This document shows, one piece after another, positions 26,538-34,445 of a DNA stretch of 64,000 nucleotides. Position 1 is the first letter of the stretch, and each line of letters opens with the position of its first letter. The notes beneath the pieces are model-generated. The model worked only from the letters and a program-made list of their open reading frames with translations. It searched no databases and had not been told where the DNA came from. A program made the position numbers and the translations under genes. Source of the stretch: Candidatus Thorarchaeota archaeon (GTDB lineage Archaea > Asgardarchaeota > Thorarchaeia > Thorarchaeales > Thorarchaeaceae). The stretch is taken from contig JAFGAR010000064.1 of assembly GCA_016933575.1 (NCBI GenBank), forward strand, positions 116,902 to 180,901. The letters run 5' to 3'.

Positions 26538-28106
26538 CTATGGCAATCGTGGATGGATCGTTACTTCTTTCTCCCAAGCAACTTCGTACTCATATTCAAT
26601 GGCTGTCTTTTCGTTTGGCTGGATAATTCTATGCCACTCGACAATGCCTAGGTTCTCTTTCTCTATTCCTACCTTTTCCCAATATGATTTCACTTCTATT
26701 GCAGTGCTAACGCTGTGAGGTATCCGGTCAAACACATCAATCTCAACTGGATACTTTGAGAAGTTCTCTATTTCCAACCGGTATTTGTACGATCTTCTTA
26801 GTTTTCCTCGCATTACACCTGCTTTTTCCACTTCGCGGTGGACAAGTTTCTTCTCTGCCTTCACATCATACGCACTTCGTGTACCTATCTTGAAAGCTTC
26901 TCTTGGTGAGATTTGCTCTATTGAGGTCTCTCCGATATACTCTCCTTCAGCATATACTTTCATTTTGCCCGGTAGAATGACGTTATCCTTATTGGTCACT
27001 TTATCTTGAGCAACGACTTCAGCCATTCCATCTGCATACCAATAGTGAATGGTTGTTGAATCAAGTTCTTCTTCAACGAGTGTAACAGGATGCTTTTCAT
27101 TATCCGATGGGATGGTCATTGGTTTTTGAATCTCATACACGACAATACCTGATACAGTTTCAGTTGCCTCTGCGAACTCTTCCTCAATCTCCGGTGGCGG
27201 AGCTGGTGGTGCACTAGAAAGCATAGCTTTTGCAGCTGGTCTAGGTGCTTCTTTCTTCATCTTGCGATCGTCACTGCGCGTGCGCTCCATTTCTGGACTA
27301 TACACTCCTACATAGTATGGAGTCCCCTCAACAGCAACAACTGGACGCGCAGTAGCTGTAGACACGGTGAGACTGACTTTCTCCCAGTCTTCTTCTGTGC
27401 CATTATAGAGTTGAGCCATCCTGCGTAATTTTGTCTTTTTGAGAAGAAGGTCCACATCATATGTCGGATGCCATCTTGCATTATTGACTTGGTATGTTAC
27501 TTCTATTTCAATATCTGATTCTTCTGAGACTTCTAGTGATATCTCGACATTGACACTTGTTTCGGTCCGTCTTTCAGAATTGATTCTCCCAATATTTTTC
27601 CGAAGAACCTCGATTTTCTTTCTAATTTCCTCAAGTTCGTCTTCAAGATCCCGTTTGTTCGTTTGAGTATCAAATGTCATCTTTGAGGATTTCTTATCCA
27701 TCTCGGATAACTGACTAATGTCACCCTCATTCGCAGCATATACAAGCCCAAAGTAGTTTGAGAACTCTTGCATCATCATCTCAAGATTCCCTAGGCGTGT
27801 ATTCTGAAATTCGATGTCATCAACAAGTTCTTGCTCTTTCTTCTGAAGCTCTTTTAGTTCATTATGTAAGGGTTTCATATCTTCAGTAGGTTCGAAGACC
27901 TCTGAGATATACCTGACATCGATACTGGACAGTTTTGCAGGTCCTTTTCCCTTGACCCGAAAGCTATTGGTATCAGCATGGTCTGTGATTCCCTCAACAA
28001 CTAATTTTCTTGCACCCTTTCCGAGATGCAATTTGCCTATCCGCGTGACTCTTGCACCATCTCGGAAAATTGTAACTTTGGAAATATTTGTTTGAAGTTG
28101 TGTCAC
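26538..28106 (-). CDS. DUF4139/DUF4140 (mucoidy-inhibitor MuiA-like) protein, copy 1
   Basis: About 522 residues. It has the same three-part layout as its downstream paralog: KVTIFRDGARVTRIGK, a coiled coil, then VTYQVNNARWHPTYDVDL. The middle linker differs, with a Pro/Ala-rich stretch (APRPAAKAMLSSAPPAPPPE). The GTG at 28106, preceded by GGGAGATAGGT, aligns exactly with the start of the second copy, so it is preferred over the ATG at 28157. The two copies are clearly related across their length but well diverged, so the duplication is not recent. They may form a hetero-oligomer. Confidence 0.82.
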   Translation of the reverse strand: MTQLQTNISKVTIFRDGARVTRIGKLHLGKGARKLVVEGITDHADTNSFRVKGKGPAKLSSIDVRYISEVFEPTEDMKPLHNELKELQKKEQELVDDIEFQNTRLGNLEMMMQEFSNYFGLVYAANEGDISQLSEMDKKSSKMTFDTQTNKRDLEDELEEIRKKIEVLRKNIGRINSERRTETSVNVEISLEVSEESDIEIEVTYQVNNARWHPTYDVDLLLKKTKLRRMAQLYNGTEEDWEKVSLTVSTATARPVVAVEGTPYYVGVYSPEMERTRSDDRKMKKEAPRPAAKAMLSSAPPAPPPEIEEEFAEATETVSGIVVYEIQKPMTIPSDNEKHPVTLVEEELDSTTIHYWYADGMAEVVAQDKVTNKDNVILPGKMKVYAEGEYIGETSIEQISPREAFKIGTRSAYDVKAEKKLVHREVEKAGVMRGKLRRSYKYRLEIENFSKYPVEIDVFDRIPHSVSTAIEVKSYWEKVGIEKENLGIVEWHRIIQPNEKTAIEYEYEVAWEKEVTIHPRLP

Positions 28107-28184
28107 ACCTATCTCCCGCTCGCACGTATACACAAGTGCATTTATCTCTTGAGTCAATCAACATCAGGGAATATTGCGTGTTTT

Positions 28185-29444
28185 CTACATCTGAATGGGG
28201 AGAGTAATCTCAAAACAACATCCTTTTTTCGTTGATTGAATTAGATGAATTGTGCCCTTTTCTGATTCAATGATTCTCTTTGCTAGATAGAGACCTTGGC
28301 CTCTTCCTTTGGGTCCAGTAGAAACACCCTTGCCAAATATACATGACCGAATTTCCTCAGGAATGCCGAGCCCATCATCCGTAAATAAAATTCTGAGTTT
28401 ATCGCCTCTTGTTGATAACTCGATTGACACGGTCGGTGTATCTCCAGCATGCTGAGCTGTATTTCTTAGAAGGTTTTCAAAAACTAGGTTAATCAATTTA
28501 CCATATTTTGGAGGATTATCGAGAATAGACGGATCTACATTGATATTCACCTTCATTGTCTTGAACACAATCTGGGCACGTTCAGAAATGTCATATAGAA
28601 TTGTAACGATATTGGCCTCAGGCAGGTCCTCTTCGATACTGAATATCTGAATTAGACTCTTCATTCGCTCAGCTGCTGCCAGTGAAGATTCGATGAATGA
28701 AATACATTTCTCTCTCTCTTCCAATGTTAGTTGTGCCAATTCTAAACTGCCTAGGATCATCTGGACATCATTACCAAGATCATGTTGCAATAGGTCCGTA
28801 TAGATCTCCAACTCACGCTGTCTTGTTTCGATAGAACGTTTTGTCACTTGTAATCTATGTCGGTAATATTCATTGATCCAACCTGTTAACCATAGAAGTG
28901 TCTGAATTGCAAAAGAGGCTGCTATCAGTTCAATACTGTCTGCGATAGAAATCTCAGGATGTAGCCATGTCAAAATAGTGAGTCCACCACTCATCACAAA
29001 GACCAGAAAACCCACCTTTTCTTTGCTAAATAGTTGACTAGCAATCAATACTGCTATTACTGGCCATGTAAGCAATTGAAAAGCTAGACTTGGCCCCTCC
29101 CAATTCGTATGGAAACTAATAGTTAAGAATGGCAAAATCGCTGCGAGGAGTACTGTGAGTGTCGATGTGAGTTTTACGTGATTAGTTTTACTCAATAGAT
29201 ACAATCCAGCAAGAATGAATGTAGAACCAGAGTAGAAAGGGAGCTCGTGTATGACCTCACTTGTGATCTGTAGAATTGGGAAAATGATTAGTGCTGAAAA
29301 TAGACAGAATGATAGAAATCGAGCCTTTCTCCTATTTCCCTCATCAATAATGTTAGGATGTGGTTGAGTGATTCTCATGGGTATGCTGAATATGAGGCTA
29401 AGTATTCTCTTAGTTCTTGATTCGAACCCTTTGGACACTACCAC
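28185..29444 (-). CDS. Orphan membrane sensor histidine kinase
   Basis: 419 residues. Residues about 40-190 form five or six membrane helices as an integral sensor. A short linker helix leads to the dimerisation/phosphoacceptor segment YTDLLQHDLGNDVQMI with His221 as the likely phosphorylation site, then the HATPase_c domain with N-box NLLRNTAQH, G1 box DDGLGIPEEI and G2 box GRGQGLYLAKRI. There is no PAS or receiver domain and no response regulator nearby. The start is uncertain (GTG at 29444 or ATG at 29378). It is divergent from a small coiled-coil gene; a 9-bp inverted repeat flanks the shared promoter region. Confidence 0.88.
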   Translation of the reverse strand: MVVSKGFESRTKRILSLIFSIPMRITQPHPNIIDEGNRRKARFLSFCLFSALIIFPILQITSEVIHELPFYSGSTFILAGLYLLSKTNHVKLTSTLTVLLAAILPFLTISFHTNWEGPSLAFQLLTWPVIAVLIASQLFSKEKVGFLVFVMSGGLTILTWLHPEISIADSIELIAASFAIQTLLWLTGWINEYYRHRLQVTKRSIETRQRELEIYTDLLQHDLGNDVQMILGSLELAQLTLEEREKCISFIESSLAAAERMKSLIQIFSIEEDLPEANIVTILYDISERAQIVFKTMKVNINVDPSILDNPPKYGKLINLVFENLLRNTAQHAGDTPTVSIELSTRGDKLRILFTDDGLGIPEEIRSCIFGKGVSTGPKGRGQGLYLAKRIIESEKGTIHLIQSTKKGCCFEITLPIQM

Positions 29445-29498
29445 TCACACACACTCCAAGCCCTGAAGCCCTTTCCAAATTACTTTGATTATTGATAC

Positions 29499-29636
29499 AT
29501 TACTAAGATTAGAAGCTTGCGATGGCTTGTACTATGTTAATTATGTAGTATGGGCTTAAAAACTATGATTTTATATCATCATCGATTAGTTTATAATATA
29601 GTATCATCACTAATTATGTTGTAATACCTTAGTAAT
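29499..29636. promoter_or_regulatory. Divergent promoter region framed by a perfect 9-bp inverted repeat
   Basis: ATTACTAAG at 29499-29507 and its exact reverse complement CTTAGTAAT at 29628-29636 bracket the region between the kinase and coiled-coil genes. Inside are two direct copies of TAATTATGT (29538-29546 and 29611-29619). The spacing would allow paired operator use, but no regulator is known. Confidence 0.35.
29590..29600 (+). promoter_or_regulatory. TATA box of the small coiled-coil gene
   Basis: TTTATAATATA lies about 55 bases before the ATG at 29651, giving a predicted leader near 30 nt. AGGAG precedes the start by about nine bases. Confidence 0.45.
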
Positions 29637-29650
29637 AGGAGCTTAATATA

Positions 29651-29956
29651 ATGAGCAATGAACGAATTCCCATGGTGTCATCTAGCGGTTCATCATGGGA
29701 GAAACTGGGAGGATCATTCAATAGCTCATCTTCATTGACCTTTATGGAAATTCGATTCAGGTCTCTAGGAAAAGCGCTTGATGAACTTAGAAATAAGAGG
29801 GTGCGTCTAGACGAAGATCTTCGAAAGGGACATTTGGATCAATCCGAATATGCCTCACAACTTCTGAACATCATCGTCGAAACGAACACACTAAACAAAG
29901 AACGTCGGGATGTTGGTGAGAAAGTCAAAGCTATAAAGACTAACACATTGAGATGA
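29651..29956 (+). CDS. Small coiled-coil protein, 101 residues
   Basis: Not recognised. A Ser-rich N-terminus (MVSSSGSSWEKLGGSF) is followed by a highly charged helix from about residue 32 to the end (FRSLGKALDELRNKRVRLDE and on), which looks like an antiparallel coiled coil with one short break (GHLDQSEY, a motif-like turn where a helix re-starts). There is no membrane segment. It is divergent from the sensor kinase and convergent with the importer operon, its stop only five bases from the OppF stop. It might work with the kinase, but this rests on position alone. Confidence 0.7.
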   Translation: MSNERIPMVSSSGSSWEKLGGSFNSSSSLTFMEIRFRSLGKALDELRNKRVRLDEDLRKGHLDQSEYASQLLNIIVETNTLNKERRDVGEKVKAIKTNTLR

Positions 29957-29961
29957 ATCCT

Positions 29962-30939
29962 CTAGTACAGATGGCAAGCAACTGATCGACCGTCTCCTAC
30001 ATCCTTCAGAACGGGTTCTTCAATAGAACATCTATCAAATGCCTTTGGACATCTTGGATGGAATCTGCAACCATTCGGTGGATTGATGGGACTGGGTATC
30101 TCTCCTCTGGGTACCGCCTCTGTCTTCTTTATAGCAGGATTCGGTATTGGTATTGCGCTCATAAGTCCAACTGAATACGGATGCAATGGGTCTTCATAGA
30201 TACTATCTCTATCCGCAACCTCAATTATCTGCCCTAAATACATGATGGCAATCCTATCACATACATGACGAGCTGTGGCAAGGTCGTGGCTAATAAACAA
30301 ATAAGTGAGATTCAGTTCTTTCTTCAAATCTGTCATAAGATTGAGAATCTGTGCTTTTATTGATACATCTACCATTGCAACTGGTTCATCCGTTACAACA
30401 AATTCTGGCTTGAGAATAATGGCTCTCCCAAACACAACTCTCTGTTTCTGCCCACCACTGAGCTGATGAGGCAATCGATCATAAAATGAGCTTGCTGGCG
30501 AAAGACCTACTATTTCTAATGTTTCTTCAGACTGCTCCCGTCTCTCTTCTTTAGTACCGATTCCTTGAAGTCGTAGAGCATCAGCAATTGCATCTCCAAT
30601 CTTCATCCTAGGGTTTAATGAAGAGGTTGGATCTTGGAATGTGAATTGAAGCCGTCTTCTGAGTAATCGAAGTTCTTTCCCTCCAAGTGATGCAATATCT
30701 TCTCCATCGTAGATTATTTCTCCTTCAGTAGGTTTTAGGAGTCTGACTGCCATTCTTCCAGTTGTTGTTTTTCCAGACCCACTCTCACCTGCAAGTCCTA
30801 ATACTTCTCCTTTCTCGATAGTGAAAGAGATATCATCTACTGCCTTAACATAACTTTCCTCTCTTGAGAAAAGTGAATCGATGAATCCTTTCTGGACTGG
30901 AAAATACTTCTTTACCTTTCTAAATTCTATTAGAGCCAT
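29962..30939 (-). CDS. Oligopeptide ABC importer ATPase, OppF type (operon 2)
   Basis: 325 residues, last gene of the second importer operon. Walker A GESGSGKTT (51-59), Q-loop FQDPTSSLNPR, signature LSGGQKQRVVFGRAI, Walker B FVVTDEP and H-loop FISHDLA are intact. Walker B has Thr in place of the usual small hydrophobic residue before DEP (VVTDEP), a conservative change. The C-terminal tail GCRFHPRCPKAFDRC is typical of the family. It follows the OppD-type gene after three bases. Confidence 0.93.
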   Translation of the reverse strand: MALIEFRKVKKYFPVQKGFIDSLFSREESYVKAVDDISFTIEKGEVLGLAGESGSGKTTTGRMAVRLLKPTEGEIIYDGEDIASLGGKELRLLRRRLQFTFQDPTSSLNPRMKIGDAIADALRLQGIGTKEERREQSEETLEIVGLSPASSFYDRLPHQLSGGQKQRVVFGRAIILKPEFVVTDEPVAMVDVSIKAQILNLMTDLKKELNLTYLFISHDLATARHVCDRIAIMYLGQIIEVADRDSIYEDPLHPYSVGLMSAIPIPNPAIKKTEAVPRGEIPSPINPPNGCRFHPRCPKAFDRCSIEEPVLKDVGDGRSVACHLY

Positions 30940-30942
30940 TTT

Positions 30943-31965
30943 TCATTCTCCTGGGTAGAGATGACATGCTACGAGTCGTCCGTCTTGCACTTTTACAAGT
31001 GGAGGTACATCTGTCCTGCATATCTCCATTGCATGGGGGCATCTTGGATTATACATGCAGCCTGGAATGGGATTGACTAGATCGGGAGGAGCTCCTGGGA
31101 TCCATTGAAGCTGTTTTTCTGGTTGCGTCACATCCGGGACTGATTGCAGGAGTGCTTGAGCGTATGGATGCAACGGCTCTTCGAATAAATCAATAGCTGA
31201 TGACAATTCCATCACTCTACTTGTATACATAATAGCGATATTATCAGCTGTTTGAGCGAGTACACCTAAATTATGAGTAATCAGAATCATCGTGAGGTTG
31301 TATTCTTCCTTAAGTGCAGCTATTTCCTCCAGTATTTGCGCTTCTACAATTACATCAAGAGATGTTGTTGGTTCATCAGCAATCAATAATTTGGGTTTTA
31401 GAGCCAATCCTAGTCCTATCATGACTCGTTGTCTCATACCTCCACTAAACTGATGTGGATAATCCGATACTCTTTCAGGGCTGATTCCGAGGCTTTGAAG
31501 AATGCCTTTTGCAGTCATGATTGCTTCTTCTTCTTCAATTAAAGGATCATGAGCCTTCATAATCTCAATGAAGTGTGTGCCAATTGTTATCATTGGATTT
31601 AGTGATGTCATCGGGTCTTGAAAGATATATGCTATCTCTTTTCCCCTGAGAGCCCTCATCTGTGGTTCATCGAGTTCCATTATGTTAACTAGACCTGAAT
31701 CAACTCTTGTATGCTTAGTGATAATATCTTCTTTCACATGAAAGAGGATGTCACCATTGATAATCTCCCCCGGATATGGAACAAGTCTCATAATTGCTCT
31801 TCCAAGTGTGCTCTTACCACAACCACTTTCACCAGCAAGTCCAAGAGTCTTGTTCTCGGGAAGATTAAGGAATACAGAATCGACACCTCTTGCAACTCCT
31901 CTTCTTGTTCTATATTCCACTGATAGGTCTCGAATCTCAAGAAGGTTTGATCCATTCTCCATCAT
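30943..31965 (-). CDS. Oligopeptide ABC importer ATPase, OppD type (operon 2)
   Basis: 340 residues. Walker A GESGCGKST (45-53), Q-loop IFQDPMTSLNP, signature FSGGMRQRVMIGLGL, Walker B LLIADEP and H-loop LITHNLG are visible. Compared with operon 1 the H-loop Asp is Asn (HNLG), which is found in active family members. The tail GCMYNPRCPHAMEIC is the oligopeptide-type extension. It pairs with the OppF-type protein encoded three bases downstream; the DppC-type gene ends six bases upstream. Confidence 0.93.
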   Translation of the reverse strand: MMENGSNLLEIRDLSVEYRTRRGVARGVDSVFLNLPENKTLGLAGESGCGKSTLGRAIMRLVPYPGEIINGDILFHVKEDIITKHTRVDSGLVNIMELDEPQMRALRGKEIAYIFQDPMTSLNPMITIGTHFIEIMKAHDPLIEEEEAIMTAKGILQSLGISPERVSDYPHQFSGGMRQRVMIGLGLALKPKLLIADEPTTSLDVIVEAQILEEIAALKEEYNLTMILITHNLGVLAQTADNIAIMYTSRVMELSSAIDLFEEPLHPYAQALLQSVPDVTQPEKQLQWIPGAPPDLVNPIPGCMYNPRCPHAMEICRTDVPPLVKVQDGRLVACHLYPGE

Positions 31966-31971
31966 CGTTTT

Positions 31972-33249
31972 TCACTCCTTGAGTTTTGGTGTTAGCACTT
32001 CATTTAGACCCTCTCCTGCTAATGTAAAACCAAGAGCCAAAATGACTATCATCAGACCTGGAAACGTGATACTCCACCACTTCCCAGCTATGTACTCGTG
32101 AGAACCAAAGGTTAGATCCCAACCCCAATCTGGAACATCAACTGGTAAGCCAAGGCCAACAAATGTCAGTCCTGCTGCTGTTAGAACAGCATCTGCAAAA
32201 TTGATGGACAAGACTACAACAGCAGATGGTAGAATATTCGGAAGGATGTAGCGGAAGATGATATCCCTATCTCTTGCCCCTAAGGCAACTGCTGCCTCGA
32301 CATAGGCTAACTCCTTTACAGTGAGAACTTGACTTCTAACTACTCTGAAGTATGATGGAATGTATACGACAGCAATAGCTAGAGCCATATTTGTCACTCC
32401 TGGACCAAGCATTGCAGCAATAGCGATAGCCAGAACCAAACCTGGAAATGCAAAGATACTATCCATTACGAGAGATGCTCCTCTGTCGACAAGCCCTCCT
32501 CTATACGAAGCCGCTAAGCCTGCAGGTACACCAATTGAAAAACATACGACCACTGAGAGCATTGCGACTTGGAGCATTATTCCTCCACCTGCGATTACTC
32601 TACTTAATAGGTCCTGACCAAGAGCTGTTGTGCCTAATGGAAATCCTTCTTGAGGCGGTGCACCATAAGGTCCTACATCAAGTCTTGTAGGATCGTATGG
32701 TACAATCCACCATGAGATTGCAGTCATGTAAACTACAGCAAATACAATTAGTAATCCTGACATTGCAATAAATCCTGGAGATCCTCTCTCGCTAAGTATT
32801 GGATAACCTTCGTACAGGAGAAGTACAATTAATGAGAGCACGATACCTCCTAATGATAAGGCAGAGGAAAGGCTTGTAGCTTGTTCAAAATTACTGAATG
32901 TTAAGATACCTACAGCAAAAGAAATTGCTGCCATTATCACAAAGATGATGATGAGGAAAGCATTGCTACGATTGACCGTCATCGTTCCTTCTTTGAGTTT
33001 CAATCTACGAAATGAACTTGCAAGAAGGATAATGAATCCAAAAAGAAAAGTGTAGGCAACTACCTGGAGCCCTATACCAGAATTCGAACTTGCTGCAAGA
33101 AGAACAAGCCCTCCCAGAACTATTGCTAATGTTGCGAGAATGATAATGAAAATAATCCACCATTTTGTTGAACGGGCTTCGAAAGTCTCTCTAGGTGGTT
33201 TAAGCTGAATGAATACGCCACTGATTATTTTTCTTTGAGTCATATTCAT
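31972..33249 (-). CDS. Oligopeptide ABC importer permease, DppC type, with extra N-terminal membrane helices (operon 2)
   Basis: 425 residues. The canonical DppC part begins near residue 165 (SPGFIAMSGLLIVFAVVYM), followed by FPLGTTALGQDLLSRV and the coupling loop EAAVALGARDRDIIFRYILPN. About 160 N-terminal residues hold four or five extra membrane helices, like but not clearly homologous to the longer extension in operon 1. It lies five bases after the DppB-type gene. Confidence 0.9.
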   Translation of the reverse strand: MNMTQRKIISGVFIQLKPPRETFEARSTKWWIIFIIILATLAIVLGGLVLLAASSNSGIGLQVVAYTFLFGFIILLASSFRRLKLKEGTMTVNRSNAFLIIIFVIMAAISFAVGILTFSNFEQATSLSSALSLGGIVLSLIVLLLYEGYPILSERGSPGFIAMSGLLIVFAVVYMTAISWWIVPYDPTRLDVGPYGAPPQEGFPLGTTALGQDLLSRVIAGGGIMLQVAMLSVVVCFSIGVPAGLAASYRGGLVDRGASLVMDSIFAFPGLVLAIAIAAMLGPGVTNMALAIAVVYIPSYFRVVRSQVLTVKELAYVEAAVALGARDRDIIFRYILPNILPSAVVVLSINFADAVLTAAGLTFVGLGLPVDVPDWGWDLTFGSHEYIAGKWWSITFPGLMIVILALGFTLAGEGLNEVLTPKLKE

Positions 33250-33254
33250 TCACC

Positions 33255-34274
33255 TCATAGTCTAATTCTTGGATCTAGCCATGCATACAGAATATCAACA
33301 AAAAGTGTTACAAGACTGACTAATATTCCAAAGAAGACGACAACTCCTTGAATAGCAGTATAATCCCTATGGTCAATTCTTTGAACAAGGTAGGTACCAA
33401 GACCTGGCCAACTGAATGTGGTTTCTGTTAGAATTGCGCCTGCTAATAAAGCGGCAAATTGGAGACCAATCATCGTTAAAACGGGGAGGAATGCATTCTT
33501 CAGAGCATAACCATATGTGATTTTGCCGCTTGATAGTCCTCTTGCTTCTCCAGCCACGACGAAGTCCATTCTGAGAGTTTCAAGCATGTTTGTGCGTGTT
33601 AATCTAATGAAGATACCACAGAGAATCAGACCTAGGGTTATTGAAGGCAGTATGAGATAGCGTATTGCGATGAAAAATGCTCCAATATTTCCGGTCAGAA
33701 GACTGTCAATAGTATATAGTCCAGTTATTGTGGCTGGTGGATCATAGTGTGGGTCATAACGTGTTCCAGTTGGAAACAAACCCAACCAGATTGAAAATAT
33801 GAATTGTAAAATCATCCCTAAGAAGAATACTGGAATTGCATAAGTCACAATTCCAAAGAACCTAATTCCGTGATCTTGAACTGTATCATATTTCTTTGAC
33901 GCTCTCACTCCGAGTGCGACTCCAAATAGTACTGCAAATAGCATTGCGTATATAGTTAGTTCAAGTGTTGCTGGAAATCTTACAGCTATGTGTCCACTTA
34001 TTGGTGAGTAATCTTGCATGGACAGTCCAAAATCTCCAAATGGAATTCCTGCAAGATAAGTAACATATTGGGTTAGAGGATCCACATCAAGGCCTAAGGT
34101 ATGTCTGAATTCTTCAAGAACTTCTGGATCAACAGCTTTCTCAAAATGAAGGAGTGCTGGATCTCCTGGTAGAATTCGTACAATCAGGAAAACAAATGTG
34201 AAGAGTAGAATAATCATTGGAATGGTCAGAAGAATCCGACTTGTCACATACGATTTTAGTGTCAGCCCAATCAC
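33255..34274 (-). CDS. Oligopeptide ABC importer permease, DppB type (operon 2)
   Basis: 339 residues with six membrane helices. It has FLIVRILPGDPALLHFEKAV at the first extracellular segment, the coupling loop VAGEARGLSSGKITYGYALKN and the C-terminus YAWLDPRIRL, all typical of DppB. The start is a GTG. The gene is separated from the binding-protein gene upstream by about 170 bases that contain a terminator hairpin and then AT-rich TATA-like sequences (for example GTATAATATT), which may be a second promoter. Confidence 0.93.
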   Translation of the reverse strand: MIGLTLKSYVTSRILLTIPMIILLFTFVFLIVRILPGDPALLHFEKAVDPEVLEEFRHTLGLDVDPLTQYVTYLAGIPFGDFGLSMQDYSPISGHIAVRFPATLELTIYAMLFAVLFGVALGVRASKKYDTVQDHGIRFFGIVTYAIPVFFLGMILQFIFSIWLGLFPTGTRYDPHYDPPATITGLYTIDSLLTGNIGAFFIAIRYLILPSITLGLILCGIFIRLTRTNMLETLRMDFVVAGEARGLSSGKITYGYALKNAFLPVLTMIGLQFAALLAGAILTETTFSWPGLGTYLVQRIDHRDYTAIQGVVVFFGILVSLVTLFVDILYAWLDPRIRL

Positions 34275-34397
34275 CTACACGACTTAAGATGGTTGCAGGA
34301 TTCCGAGAATTATACAGTAACTTAAGCTCTTCGACTGACGTAAATTGCTCAGAAATGAACTATACAGGATAATATTATACTTCTAAAAAAAAGGAGC

Positions 34398-34415
34398 GCA
34401 GGCAATTCTGCCTGC
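34398..34415 (-). terminator. Intra-operon terminator after the binding-protein gene (operon 2)
   Basis: A perfect 7-bp stem GCAGGCA/TGCCTGC with a 4-base loop, followed in the minus direction by CTCCTTTTTTTT. It is in the same position as the hairpin of operon 1, between binding protein and permeases, although the sequence differs. Confidence 0.8.
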
Positions 34416-34445
34416 TTTATTCGTTTTATTCCAATACTCTGGTCA

